Source: Pseudooceanicola endophyticus
GTDB taxonomy: Bacteria; Pseudomonadota; Alphaproteobacteria; Rhodobacterales; Rhodobacteraceae
Direction: 5' to 3'
NCBI RefSeq assembly: GCF_018760365.1
Contig: NZ_JAHIAB010000014.1
Span: forward strand, 62,001 to 126,000
DNA length: 64,000 bases
In this document: positions 26,336 to 35,277 of the stretch, piece by piece
Numbering within the stretch: the first letter of the stretch is position 1
How the letters are laid out: every line of letters begins with the position of its first letter
Made by a program: the position numbers and the translations under genes
The notes under the pieces: model-generated
The model's database searches: none
What the model was told of the DNA's origin: nothing
What the model saw: only the letters and a program-made list of their open reading frames with translations

Positions 26336-26831
26336 AGCTGTTCCAGAAAGCCTCGTGCAGGGCGGCGCCCTCGTCCTCCAGCAGCGGCCCGACGATTTCC
26401 ACCGCGCGCTGCCCGGCCTCGAAGACCAGGTGGCAGGGCAGATCCAGCGTCGGGTTTTCCGGATGATCGCCGGTCATCTGCTTCAGCCGCGCCTCGGACA
26501 GGCCGTAGACCATGCGCCCGACGCCGACCCAGTACATGGCGCCGGCGCACATCGCACAGGGCTCGGCCGAGGTGTACATGGTGGCCCCCGCCAGAACCTC
26601 GGGCGCGAAGGCCTTGCCGGCGCGGGTCATCAGCACGCGTTCCGCATGGCCGGTCATGTCGTGGTCGGGCATGAAGGCATTCGACTGCTCCATCAGCACG
26701 GTGCCCCCGGCATCCACCAGGATCGCGGCAAAGGGATGCTGGCCGCCCTCGGCCGCCTCGGAGGCGATCTCGTAGGTGCGGCGCAGATGGGTCAGGTCGG
26801 CCTCGGAGGGCTGGCCGTAGGACACGGGCAT
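26334..26831 (-). CDS. Nucleoside/guanine deaminase-like protein (cytidine deaminase fold)
   Basis: The 165-residue zinc enzyme has the CDA-superfamily motifs TGHAERVLM (H-A-E with the catalytic glutamate, near residue 58) and SAEPCAMCAGAMYWVGVGRMVYG (P-C-x-x-C zinc ligands, near residue 88). This is the guanine deaminase/TadA-like branch of nucleoside deaminases, which removes an amino group from a purine or pyrimidine ring. AGGAAG 7 nt upstream supports MPVSYG as the start. It is convergent with the ABC operon; the substrate might be what that importer brings in, but this is only inference. Confidence 0.9.
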   Translation of the reverse strand: MPVSYGQPSEADLTHLRRTYEIASEAAEGGQHPFAAILVDAGGTVLMEQSNAFMPDHDMTGHAERVLMTRAGKAFAPEVLAGATMYTSAEPCAMCAGAMYWVGVGRMVYGLSEARLKQMTGDHPENPTLDLPCHLVFEAGQRAVEIVGPLLEDEGAALHEAFWNS

Positions 26832-27053
26832 GATGAAACTTCCTGTCGGCTGTAGGGTTGAGGGCATCGGCGCCCCTTGCCCCCATCCTAGGGTCTGCCG
26901 TGGCGCCAACAAGCGCAAAGCTCCTCAGAAAAACCTTTCCCAAATGCAACGTTGCGCCATTTCCATCACGGGTGCTGCATAATGCATTGGCCTCTGTCCG
27001 GCCAATCAGCAATATACAGGAATATCGGGACACATTCCGCATGGGAGGGGACA

Positions 27054-29513
27054 ATGCCGGCAAAACGTCTGCTTGAATTCATGCTGAACGCCATGCGGCA
27101 GGCACCGTTTCCCTATGTTTTCCTGACACCGGACCTGATTGTCGAATACCACAACGACGACGCCGCCGCGTGGTTCGGCCAGTCCGGCCAGCCCTTCACC
27201 GGTCAGCATGCCTATGCGATCCTGACCGCATCGGAACGGGCAGTCGTCGCCCCCTACATGGACCAGGCCATGGCCGGCACGGCGGTCAATTACCGGCGCA
27301 CGATGCCCTACAAGGGCGGCGACCGGACCTCGATCGCGCATTACATCCCCGAGCTGCTGCCCGACGGGCGCCTGCTGGGCATCCATGTCTTCATCTGGGA
27401 CATCACCGCGCAGCGCCGGTCCGAACACGAGGCCCGCACCTTCCGCAATCGTTTCGAGGTGGCCTTCAACTACAGCCCCGTCGGCATGGCCATCATGGAC
27501 CGGCACGGCCAGTTCCTGGAGGTGAACGACGCCTTCTGCGACATGCTGGAATATTCCCGGGAAGAGATGCTGCAGCCGGGATTCCGCCCGCCCAGCCACC
27601 CCGAGGACCTGGCCCGCGACCAGTTCGAACGCACCCGGCTGCTGGCGGGCGATGGCGACAGCTACATGCTGGAAAAACGCTATACCACGCGTGGTGGCCA
27701 GACGCTGTGGAGCATCCTGTCCACTGCCGCCGTGCGCAACGGCGATGGCTCGGTCTCGCATTTCGTGTCGCAGATCCTCGACATCACCACCCGCAAGCGC
27801 ACGGAGGAACGCCTGCACCGAGAGCACGAGCTGGCGCGCACCACGCTGCGCTCGATCGGGGACGGGGTGATCACCTGCGATGCCGCCTGCCGCATCACGG
27901 AGCTGAACCTGGTGGCCGAAGAGCTGACCGGCTGGAGCACCGCCGAGGCGCGCGGCCGTCCGGTAGACGAGGTGTTCCGTGTCCACGACCCCTCCGGCGC
28001 GCCGGTGCCCTGCCCGCTGGCCGAGGCGCTGCGCCTGGGCCGGGTGGTGGAGCTGACCGCCAGCTCGACCCTGCATGCCCGGGGCGGCGCGCTGATCGCG
28101 GTGGAGGATTCCGCCGCCCCGATCCGCAACCGCGCCGGAGAGATCGTCGGCGGCGTGCTGGTGTTCCACGATGTCACCGAACAGCGCGCCATGGCCCGGA
28201 AGCTGGAGTTTATGGCCCATCACGACGCGCTGACCGGGCTGCCGAACCGTTCGCTTTTCAAGGACCGGCTGGCGACCGCGCTGCGCGCCGCGCGGCGCGA
28301 TGACAGCAAGTGCGCCGTGCTGTTCTGCGACATCGACCGGTTCAAGGTGATCAACGATGCCCAGGGCCACGCCCAGGGCGATGCGGTGCTGAAGGCGGTG
28401 GCCGACCGGCTGAGCGCCTGCGTCCGCGAGGGCGACACGGTTTGCCGCTGGGCGGGCGACGAATTCACCATCCTGCTGCCCCGCCTGCCCTCTGAACGGG
28501 AAGCGGCCGTGGTGGCACAACGCATCCTTCAGGCCTCGCGCGATCCGCTGCTGCTGGGCACGCCGGGGGGACGCGTCGATGTCAGCCTCAGCATCGGGGT
28601 CGGGCTGTATCCCGATGACGGGATCGATGGCGAGGCGCTGCTGTCGGCCGCCGATGGCGCGCTTTACGAGGTCAAGCGCACGGGCCGCAACGCCTTCCTG
28701 TTCCACCGCCCCGAGTTCAATGCCCAGACCAACGAACGCCTGCGCCAGGAACGCCGGCTGCGCACCGCGCTGGATCGGGACTCCTTCGTAGTGCATTACC
28801 AGCCCAGGATCTCCTTCGACAGCGGTCGGGTGGTCGGGGCCGAGGCGCTGGTGCGCATGCGCGAGGGCGACACGCTGATCATGCCCGGCGCCTTCATCCG
28901 CGTCGCCGAGGAAGCCGGCCTGATCGGAGAGCTGACACGGGTGGTCTTCCGCCAGGCCTGCCGACAGGCGGCACGCTGGCGTCAGGGCCCGCTGCGGGAC
29001 ATGCGGATTTCGGTCAACCTGTCGCCGGTCAGCCTGCAACAGCCCGATTTCATCGAAGAGGTGACGGCAGAGCTGGCAGGCTTCGGCCTGTCCCCCGACC
29101 AGTTCGAATTCGAGATCACCGAAGGCGTGCTGATCGGCGCCAATCCCCGCATCCAGGAGCAGCTGGACCGCCTGCGCGACCTGGGCTTCCGGCTGTCTCT
29201 GGATGATTTCGGCACCGGTTTCTCCAACCTGTCCTACCTGCGCCGGCTGCCCGTGGACACGCTGAAGATCGACCGCAGCTTCGTGTCCCAGCCCGAACTG
29301 GACCGACCCATCGTCGAGGCGATCATCGGACTGGGCCGATCCTTGCAGATGAAGGTGGTGGTCGAGGGCGTGGAGACCGGCGATCAGGAAAGCGCGCTGC
29401 GCCGGCTGGGCTGTCACGAGGGCCAAGGGTTCCTTTATGCGCCCGCCCTGCCCGCCGAGGCGCTGGAGCTGTTCTGTGCCGAACGCACCGGCTGCGCCAC
29501 CGCCTACGGCTAG
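27054..29513 (+). CDS. Diguanylate cyclase/phosphodiesterase with PAS sensors (PAS-PAS-PAS-GGDEF-EAL)
   Basis: The 819-residue protein starts with three PAS-like domains (about residues 10-125, 130-255, 265-385), each followed by short linkers such as ITAQRRSEHEAR and ITTRKRTEERL. A GGDEF domain follows (about 395-555) with the active-site loop reading R-W-A-G-D-E-F at 465-471, so the first glycine is alanine. The EAL domain (from about 575) has E-A-L at 597-599 and the conserved DDFGTGFSNLSYLRRLPVDTLKIDRSF. It can make or degrade cyclic di-GMP in response to a PAS-sensed signal. No membrane span is visible, so it is cytoplasmic. GGGAGGGG upstream supports this start. Confidence 0.93.
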   Translation: MPAKRLLEFMLNAMRQAPFPYVFLTPDLIVEYHNDDAAAWFGQSGQPFTGQHAYAILTASERAVVAPYMDQAMAGTAVNYRRTMPYKGGDRTSIAHYIPELLPDGRLLGIHVFIWDITAQRRSEHEARTFRNRFEVAFNYSPVGMAIMDRHGQFLEVNDAFCDMLEYSREEMLQPGFRPPSHPEDLARDQFERTRLLAGDGDSYMLEKRYTTRGGQTLWSILSTAAVRNGDGSVSHFVSQILDITTRKRTEERLHREHELARTTLRSIGDGVITCDAACRITELNLVAEELTGWSTAEARGRPVDEVFRVHDPSGAPVPCPLAEALRLGRVVELTASSTLHARGGALIAVEDSAAPIRNRAGEIVGGVLVFHDVTEQRAMARKLEFMAHHDALTGLPNRSLFKDRLATALRAARRDDSKCAVLFCDIDRFKVINDAQGHAQGDAVLKAVADRLSACVREGDTVCRWAGDEFTILLPRLPSEREAAVVAQRILQASRDPLLLGTPGGRVDVSLSIGVGLYPDDGIDGEALLSAADGALYEVKRTGRNAFLFHRPEFNAQTNERLRQERRLRTALDRDSFVVHYQPRISFDSGRVVGAEALVRMREGDTLIMPGAFIRVAEEAGLIGELTRVVFRQACRQAARWRQGPLRDMRISVNLSPVSLQQPDFIEEVTAELAGFGLSPDQFEFEITEGVLIGANPRIQEQLDRLRDLGFRLSLDDFGTGFSNLSYLRRLPVDTLKIDRSFVSQPELDRPIVEAIIGLGRSLQMKVVVEGVETGDQESALRRLGCHEGQGFLYAPALPAEALELFCAERTGCATAYG

Positions 29514-29540
29514 GCCCCGCCCCATCCGCAGCAGCACACC

Positions 29541-29573
29541 GGCTCGGGACCGCGCGCCCCGGGCCATTTTTTT
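29541..29573 (+). terminator. Rho-independent terminator after the GGDEF-EAL gene
   Basis: An 8-bp stem with one G-U pair (GGCTCGGG at 29541-29548 with CCCGGGCC at 29558-29565, 9-nt loop) is followed by A and seven T. It is the clearest intrinsic terminator in the window. Confidence 0.9.
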
Positions 29574-29642
29574 CGACCGGGCGACCTTTGCGATTTCAGC
29601 AACTTGAAGGGGATTTCCTGAAGGAAACACACCTTCTGTTAT

Positions 29643-29662
29643 CTAGTTCTATATAGAAGTAG
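29643..29662. promoter_or_regulatory. Palindromic operator upstream of the GntR operon
   Basis: A 20-bp inverted repeat with one mismatched pair (CTAGTTCTATATAGAAGTAG) contains a perfect 12-bp core TTCTATATAGAA. It lies in an AT-rich island about 51 nt before the GntR start. HutC-type GntR proteins bind AT-centred palindromes of this kind, so autoregulation of the operon is the natural reading. Confidence 0.65.
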
Positions 29663-29713
29663 TTGACTCGATCCCCTACCGGGCATACTCCAGCCCCCGA
29701 GGAGATGGGAGCA

Positions 29714-30442
29714 ATGCCAGAGATGACTGCCCAGGAAGACAGCCGACTGCCCGCCTACATGCGTCTGCGCGATCGCCTTGCGGCACGCATCGCCGCCGGG
29801 GAATGGCAGGCCGAACAGGCGCTTCCGTCCGAGAACGCGCTGACGCGCGACAGCGGCCTGTCGGTCGGCACCGTGCGCAAGGCGATCCAGCAGCTGGTCG
29901 ACGAAGGCCTGCTGGAACGACGCCAGGGCGCCGGCACCTTCCTGCGCAAACCCGCCTTCGATTCCAGCCTGTTCCGCTTCTTCGCCCTGCGCGACGGCGG
30001 CGACAGCCCCAGCATTCCCGCCAGCCGCCTGCTGAGCCGCGCCCGCGTCACCGCGCCGGATCCGGTGGCCGCGATCCTGGGCACCAGCGATGTCCTGCGC
30101 ATCGAGCGTCTGCGCCTTTTCGCGGACGAGCCGCTCCTTTCGGAGGAGATCTGGCTGCCCTACGCCCCCTTCGCGGGCTTCGAGAGCGACCCCGAGGCCG
30201 CCATCGGCCCGCTGCTCTATCCCTATTTCCTCGACCGGTTCGGCCAGTTCATTGCCCGCGCTGTGGACGAGGTGAGTTTCGGCACCGCCAAGGGCACCAC
30301 GGCCACGCGTCTGGGCCTGCCCGAAGGTGCCCCCATCGCGCGCATCGAACGGACCGCCTTCGCCCTGGATGGCACGGTCCTTGAGTGGCGCGAGACCAGC
30401 GGTCCGGCAGAGCGGTTCCGATACCGCAGCCAGATCGGCTGA
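29714..30442 (+). CDS. GntR-family regulator, HutC subfamily
   Basis: The 242-residue protein has an N-terminal winged HTH (RLPAYMRLRDRLAARIAAGEWQAEQALPSENALTRDSGLSVGTVRKAIQQLVDEGLLERRQGAGTF across residues 11-77) and a UTRA/chorismate-lyase-like effector domain (VLRIERLRLFADEPLLSEEIWLP; GAPIARIERTAFALDGTVLEWRET). GGGAG lies 4 nt upstream of the chosen ATG; two nearby in-frame ATGs are less well spaced. It heads an operon with an amidohydrolase and a carrier and has its own palindrome upstream. The effector is probably the substrate of the downstream enzyme. Confidence 0.92.
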   Translation: MPEMTAQEDSRLPAYMRLRDRLAARIAAGEWQAEQALPSENALTRDSGLSVGTVRKAIQQLVDEGLLERRQGAGTFLRKPAFDSSLFRFFALRDGGDSPSIPASRLLSRARVTAPDPVAAILGTSDVLRIERLRLFADEPLLSEEIWLPYAPFAGFESDPEAAIGPLLYPYFLDRFGQFIARAVDEVSFGTAKGTTATRLGLPEGAPIARIERTAFALDGTVLEWRETSGPAERFRYRSQIG

Positions 30443-30601
30443 AGATACAGCATTGCCGCGCCGGCCATCCCCCGACGCGGCACCCCTGGGGTTCGAGCCG
30501 GTCTCCCTGCGGCTCACCCCACCCCCCGGCCCGCCTCCGGCGTCCTCCCCTTCCAGGCGGAAGCGGGCCGGGTCTCCTTTACCTGCCGAGAAGGTTCCTC
30601 C

Positions 30602-31432
30602 ATGACCGTCCCCAAGCCCGCCCGCGCGATCACCGGCATCGACACCCACGCCCATATCTTCAACGCCGATCAGCAGATGGCCGAGGGGCGGCGCTACACG
30701 CCCGAATATGACGCCACGCTGATCGAATGGCTGGGTCATCAGGACCGCGCCGGCATCAGCCACGGCGTTCTGGTGCAACCAAGCTTTCTGGGCACCGACA
30801 ACGGGCTGATCGCCGAGGCGCTTTCGGGCCATCGCGATCGCCTGCGCGGCATCGCCGTGGTCGATCCCGAGATTTCCGAGGCCGAACTTGCCCGGCTGAA
30901 CGACCAGGGCTTTGTCGGCGCGCGGCTGAACCTGGTCGGCAAGACCCCCGAAGATTATGCCGATGCCGGCTGGCAACGTTTCTTCCAGCGCCTCGCCGCG
31001 CTGGACTGGCAGGTCGAAATCCAGCGCGCCTTCGAGGATTTCGCCACCATCGCCCCGCCCATCGCCGCCGCCGGCTGCACGGTGATGATCGACCATTTCG
31101 GCCTGCCCCAGGGCGGCATCGATCCGGCAAACCCCGCTCATGCGGCGGTGCTTGAGATGCTGCGCGCCACACCGCGCGCCTGGGTCAAGCTGTCGGCACC
31201 CTATCGTTCGGGCCAGGACACGAGCGCCGCCGCGCGCTCTCTTGCGGCGCTGCGCGAAGCCTGCGGCGGGCTGGAGCGCTTCTGCTGGGGCAGCGACTGG
31301 CCGCACACCCGCTTCGAGGCCGCCACCGGCTACGACGCCCAGCTGGCCCGTCTGGAGGCCCTGCTGCCCGATCCCGCCGAACGCCGCACCGTGCTGGTCG
31401 AAAACCCGGCCCCGCTGTTCCGCTTCAACTGA
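30602..31432 (+). CDS. Amidohydrolase family 2, 2-pyrone-4,6-dicarboxylate lactonase-like
   Basis: The 276-residue metal-dependent TIM-barrel hydrolase has D-T-H-A-H at residues 14-18 for the first metal pair, VMIDHFGLPQGG near residue 165, WVKLSAPYR and the C-terminal WGSDWPHTRF with the catalytic aspartate. These are the landmarks of the PDC lactonase/LigI-like branch, which opens cyclic lactones of dicarboxylic acids. It is placed between a GntR gene and a dicarboxylate-type carrier, consistent with uptake and hydrolysis of an organic acid lactone. The exact substrate is inferred from the family only. Confidence 0.88.
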   Translation: MTVPKPARAITGIDTHAHIFNADQQMAEGRRYTPEYDATLIEWLGHQDRAGISHGVLVQPSFLGTDNGLIAEALSGHRDRLRGIAVVDPEISEAELARLNDQGFVGARLNLVGKTPEDYADAGWQRFFQRLAALDWQVEIQRAFEDFATIAPPIAAAGCTVMIDHFGLPQGGIDPANPAHAAVLEMLRATPRAWVKLSAPYRSGQDTSAAARSLAALREACGGLERFCWGSDWPHTRFEAATGYDAQLARLEALLPDPAERRTVLVENPAPLFRFN

Positions 31433-31459
31433 CATCACCGACGAGAGAGGGAGGAATAC

Positions 31460-32758
31460 ATGAGCCTCGTTGTCGTTCTGGCCATCGTGGCCGCCATTGT
31501 CCTGGGCTATCTGACCCGGATCAACATCGGCCTCTTCGCCATCGCCTTCGCCTATATCATCGGCAGCTTCGTGATGGGTATGAAACCCTCCGAAGTGATC
31601 GCCATGTGGCCGCTGAAGATCTTCTTCGTGATCTTCTCGGTCTGCCTGTTCTACAGCTTCGCCATGGTCAACGGCACGCTTGAAAAGTTGGCCGGCCACC
31701 TGCTGTACCTGTGTCGCGGAATGCCCTGGCTGCTGCCCTACGCGATCTTCCTGACCGCCACGATCATCGCCGCCATGGGCGCGGGCTACTACACCGTGCT
31801 GGCCTTCATGGCCCCGATCACCCTGATCCTGTGCAAGCGCACGGGGATGGACCTGATCCTGGGCGGCATGGCCGTGAACTACGGCGCGCTTGGCGGTGCG
31901 AACTTCATGTCCAGCCAGTCGGGCATCATCTTCCGCGGCCTGATGACCAATGCAGGTCTGTCGGACAACGCCGCCTTCGTGAACTCGATCTCGATCTTCC
32001 TGGCGACCTTCCTGCTGCCGGTCGCGGTGATCACCGTGCTGCTGTTCCTGGGCGGGCGTCACCGCCAGATCGGCGGCCTTGGTGCCGATTTCGCCCGCCC
32101 CGAGCCGCTGGACCAGCGCCAGAAGGCCACCCTGTGGCTGACCCTGGTGATGATGGCCATCGTTCTGGCCGGTCCGCTGGCACATCTGGCGATGCCCGCC
32201 AATGCCACGATCACCTACATCAACTCCAAGATCGACATCGGCCTGATCGCCAGCGTCTTCTCGGTCATCGCGCTGATGCTGAAGCTTGGGGATGAACGCA
32301 AGGCGATCACCTCTCTGCCCTGGCCGACGCTGATCATGATCTGCGGCATGGGGATGCTGATCTCGGTCGCGATCAAGGCCGGCACGATCAACGAGCTGGC
32401 CAGCTGGATCGGCGACACGATCCCCGCGCCTCTGGTGCCGCTCAGCTTCGGGGTGGTGGCCGCGATCATGTCGCTGTTCGCCTCGACCCTGGGCGTGGTG
32501 ACGCCGGCGCTGTTCCCGATGGTGCCGCCGCTGGCCGCGCAGTTCGGCCTGAGCCCGATGCTGATGTTCACCGCCATCGTGGTGGGGGCGCAGGCGACCT
32601 CGATCTCGCCCTTCTCCTCGGGCGGCAGCCTGATCCTGGGCTCGGCCCCCGATGACGCGACGCGTTCGGGCCTGTTCACCCGGCTGCTGCTGCGCGCCGC
32701 CCCCATCGGCTTCGTCGCGGCGATGCTGGTCAACGTGGCGCTGACCTTCCTGATCTGA
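31460..32758 (+). CDS. MatC/CitMHS-like dicarboxylate carrier
   Basis: The 432-residue membrane protein has about 11-12 helices. The N-terminal segment (LVVVLAIVAAIVLGYLTRINIGLFAIAFAYIIG) matches the MatC N-terminal domain pattern, and two related re-entrant segments, MAVNYGALGGANFMSSQSGIIF and VGAQATSISPFSSGGSLILG, are typical of ion-transporter-superfamily carriers. GGGAGGAATAC precedes the ATG. It is the last gene of the GntR operon and ends at a terminator. Most likely it imports a dicarboxylate or lactone for the amidohydrolase; tricarboxylate is possible. Confidence 0.87.
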   Translation: MSLVVVLAIVAAIVLGYLTRINIGLFAIAFAYIIGSFVMGMKPSEVIAMWPLKIFFVIFSVCLFYSFAMVNGTLEKLAGHLLYLCRGMPWLLPYAIFLTATIIAAMGAGYYTVLAFMAPITLILCKRTGMDLILGGMAVNYGALGGANFMSSQSGIIFRGLMTNAGLSDNAAFVNSISIFLATFLLPVAVITVLLFLGGRHRQIGGLGADFARPEPLDQRQKATLWLTLVMMAIVLAGPLAHLAMPANATITYINSKIDIGLIASVFSVIALMLKLGDERKAITSLPWPTLIMICGMGMLISVAIKAGTINELASWIGDTIPAPLVPLSFGVVAAIMSLFASTLGVVTPALFPMVPPLAAQFGLSPMLMFTAIVVGAQATSISPFSSGGSLILGSAPDDATRSGLFTRLLLRAAPIGFVAAMLVNVALTFLI

Positions 32759-32783
32759 TCAGCGCCCCCCCGAAAGGCACATG

Positions 32784-32815
32784 GCCCGTCCGGAGATCCC
32801 TCCGGGCGGGTCTTT
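32784..32815. terminator. Rho-independent terminator between convergent genes
   Basis: A 12-bp stem with two G-U pairs (32784-32795 with 32800-32811, 4-nt loop ATCC) is followed by CTTTC on the plus strand. It separates the carrier gene from the convergent MFS gene. Confidence 0.75.
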
Positions 32816-34287
32816 CATGCCTGAGGCAGGCCAACGGGAATGCGGATCAGGCGCCCGTCTCCGGTCATTTCGGTGATCTCTCCGGCGGGTTCGCGCAGGA
32901 ACAGAAGCGCGACAAGGCCCAGAACGGCGGTGCCCGCGATCACCAGGAAGAAGGTTTGCGCCCCGACCACGCCATACAGCAGCAGGTAGAAGACCGCGCC
33001 GGCATTGCCATAGGCCCCGGTCATTCCGGCGATCTGCCCGGTCAGCGACCGCCGGATCAGCGGCACCACCGCAAAGACCGCCCCTTCGCCCGCCTGCACG
33101 AAGAACGAACAGGCCATCGCCACCAGCACCGCCATCCAGACCGGCCAGCCCGGGCCGATCAGCGCCATGGCCCCATAGCCAAGCGCCAGCCCCCCCGTCA
33201 GCACCAGCAGCGTCGCCCGCCGCCCCTTCCGGTCCGAGATCCAGCCGCCTCCGGGGCGCGACATCAGGTTCATGAAGGCATAGGCCGAGGCCAGCATACC
33301 CGCCGCCACCGCCGAGAGGCCGAAGGTTTCCGCAAAGAACAGCGGCAGGACCGAGACCACGGCCAGCTCCGATCCGAAGGTCGCGAAATAGAGCAGATTC
33401 AGGATCGCCACCTGGCGGAAGCTGTAGCGTTGCGCCACCGGCACCGGGGCGCGGAACAGCCGCGCATTGGCCCGCAGCGTCAGCCCCGCATCGCAAAGAT
33501 ACAGCAGCCCCAGCCCGACCCAGACCGCGCCCAGCCCGCCCGGTGTCAGCAGCGCCACCCCCTTCAGCCGCCAGGCCAGCGCCGCAAGCGCTAGGTAAAG
33601 CGGCCCCTTCATCGCCAGCAGGAAGGCCAGATCCCCTTTCGAGGTGACCTCCATCCCTCCGGGCGTGCGCGGCCGCAGGTAGCGCCCGCCCTCGGGCACG
33701 TCCCGCGCCAGCAGGAAATAGACGCCCCCGTAGACCATCCCCAGGGCGCCGGTCGCGGCGATGGCCCACCGCCAGCCGTCCTCTCCGCCGATCCACAGCG
33801 CGAGCCCCGGCAGGCAGAAGGCGGCGACGGCCGAGCCGAAGTTGCCCCAGCCGCCATAGATCCCCTCGGCCGTGCCCAGTTCGCGCGCGGGGAACCATTC
33901 GCTGACCATGCGGATGCCCACCACGAAGCCCGCCCCGATCAGCCCGAGGGCGAATCGTGCCAGCGCCGCCTGGGCGAAAGTCTGGGCAAAGGCGAAGGCG
34001 AAACAGGGCAGACCTGCGAGGATCAGCAGGGCCGCATAGACCCGGCGCGGCCCGTAAAGATCGGTCAGCAGGCCGATGACGATGCGTGCCGGGATGGTCA
34101 ACGCCACGTTCAGCACCAGCAGCGTGCTGATCTGTGCGGCGTCCAGACCCAGGCTGCCGCGGATCGCCTGGATCAGCGGCGCCAGGTTGAACCAGATCGC
34201 GAAGGTCAGGAAGAAGGCCACCCAGCTGAGGTGCAGGATTCGCATTTTCCCCTGAAACGACAAAAGGTTGAATGGGCTTGTCTGCAC
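32815..34287 (-). CDS. NarK-like MFS transporter (nitrate/nitrite porter family)
   Basis: The 490-residue protein has 12 helices and the NarK-type landmarks LLSFQGKMRILHLSWVAFFLTFAIWFNLAPL at the N-terminus and the nitrate-signature segment IAGMTGAYGNAGAVFY in the second half. A GTG start gives MQTSPFNLLSFQGK, which restores the conserved LLSF N-terminus and has GGAAGG upstream; the internal ATG 42 nt later would cut it off. An insertion of about 90 residues in the central loop includes two further hydrophobic stretches. No nitrate or nitrite reductase genes are adjacent, so the substrate might be nitrate, nitrite or another anion. Confidence 0.82.
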   Translation of the reverse strand: MQTSPFNLLSFQGKMRILHLSWVAFFLTFAIWFNLAPLIQAIRGSLGLDAAQISTLLVLNVALTIPARIVIGLLTDLYGPRRVYAALLILAGLPCFAFAFAQTFAQAALARFALGLIGAGFVVGIRMVSEWFPARELGTAEGIYGGWGNFGSAVAAFCLPGLALWIGGEDGWRWAIAATGALGMVYGGVYFLLARDVPEGGRYLRPRTPGGMEVTSKGDLAFLLAMKGPLYLALAALAWRLKGVALLTPGGLGAVWVGLGLLYLCDAGLTLRANARLFRAPVPVAQRYSFRQVAILNLLYFATFGSELAVVSVLPLFFAETFGLSAVAAGMLASAYAFMNLMSRPGGGWISDRKGRRATLLVLTGGLALGYGAMALIGPGWPVWMAVLVAMACSFFVQAGEGAVFAVVPLIRRSLTGQIAGMTGAYGNAGAVFYLLLYGVVGAQTFFLVIAGTAVLGLVALLFLREPAGEITEMTGDGRLIRIPVGLPQA

Positions 34288-34563
34288 GGGTCTCGCCTTC
34301 CAGGAACGTGGCCCGGATAGCCTGCGCGGCAGCGCGGCGCAATGCGACCCCCGCGCCTGCGGGACGGGCGCGCCACATCCTCGTGTCCCCGGAGCGCCCG
34401 GAAAACCGGCAGCACGGCGCCCCGGTCTGCGCTTTGAAGCGCCCGCGCGGAAATCGGGCAGGCAAATCCGCAAGCGCGACTTTGCCCAGCGATGCCGTCT
34501 TGTCAGGCGTCGACCAACTTGCACACTGGGATACCAGTTACACCGCACAACTTCGGAGCCCCC

Positions 34564-35277
34564 ATGTTCGATGCCCAGGAGGATGTCCGTCAGGACCTCG
34601 CCGCCGTCTACCGGCTGATCGCCCGCTTCGGCATGGACGACATGATCCACACCCATGTCTCGGCCCGGCTGCCAGATGAGCCCGACCTGCTGCTGATCAA
34701 CCGCTACGGCGATCTGTTCCGGGAGGTGACGCCGGAAAGTCTGGTGGTGATCGACCACGACGGGCACCAGGCGCGCGGCGCCCCGGTGCCGGTGAACACC
34801 GCCGGCGCGGTGATCCATTGCTGCATCCACCAGGCCCGCCCGGATGCCGCCTGCGTGGTGCATACCCACACCGCCGCCGGCGTGGCCGTCAGCTGCCTGG
34901 CCGAGGGGCTGCTGCCGCTGAACCAGACCGCGCTGCTGTTCTACGACCGCATCGGCTACCACACCTTCGAGGGCATCGCCCTCGACACGGCAGAGCAATC
35001 CCGGCTGGTCGCGGACCTTGGCGACAACCGCGCGATGATCCTGCGCAACCACGGGCTTCTGACCGTCGGGCGCACGATCGGAGAGGCGTTTTCGCTGATG
35101 TACAACCTGGAGATGGCCTGCCGGATGCAGCTGATGGCCCAGGGCACCGGCCAGACCCTGCACCTGCCGAGCGCGGATGTCTGCCGCCGCACCGCCGCGC
35201 AATACGATGCCGATCCCGATGGCTCGGCGGATCTGGAATGGCAGGCCATGCGCCGCCTCGCCTGGCTTGACGCATGA
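34564..35277 (+). CDS. Class II aldolase/adducin family protein
   Basis: The 237-residue zinc enzyme has HTHVSARLP and HTHTAAGVAVSCL supplying histidine ligands near residues 28 and 100, and RNHGLLTVGRTIGEAF near residue 160 with the third histidine. The family covers fuculose-phosphate aldolase, ribulose-phosphate epimerases and other lyases. GGAG precedes the ATG at 34564. It overlaps the following 2-hydroxyacid dehydrogenase by 4 nt. The lysine and tyrosine signatures that would define a sugar-phosphate aldolase are not apparent. Confidence 0.9.
   Translation: MFDAQEDVRQDLAAVYRLIARFGMDDMIHTHVSARLPDEPDLLLINRYGDLFREVTPESLVVIDHDGHQARGAPVPVNTAGAVIHCCIHQARPDAACVVHTHTAAGVAVSCLAEGLLPLNQTALLFYDRIGYHTFEGIALDTAEQSRLVADLGDNRAMILRNHGLLTVGRTIGEAFSLMYNLEMACRMQLMAQGTGQTLHLPSADVCRRTAAQYDADPDGSADLEWQAMRRLAWLDA

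Noticed and set aside
30485..30510. GGTTCGAGCC resembling a tRNA T-loop
   Set aside because: No matching acceptor stem, anticodon stem or D-loop surrounds it.
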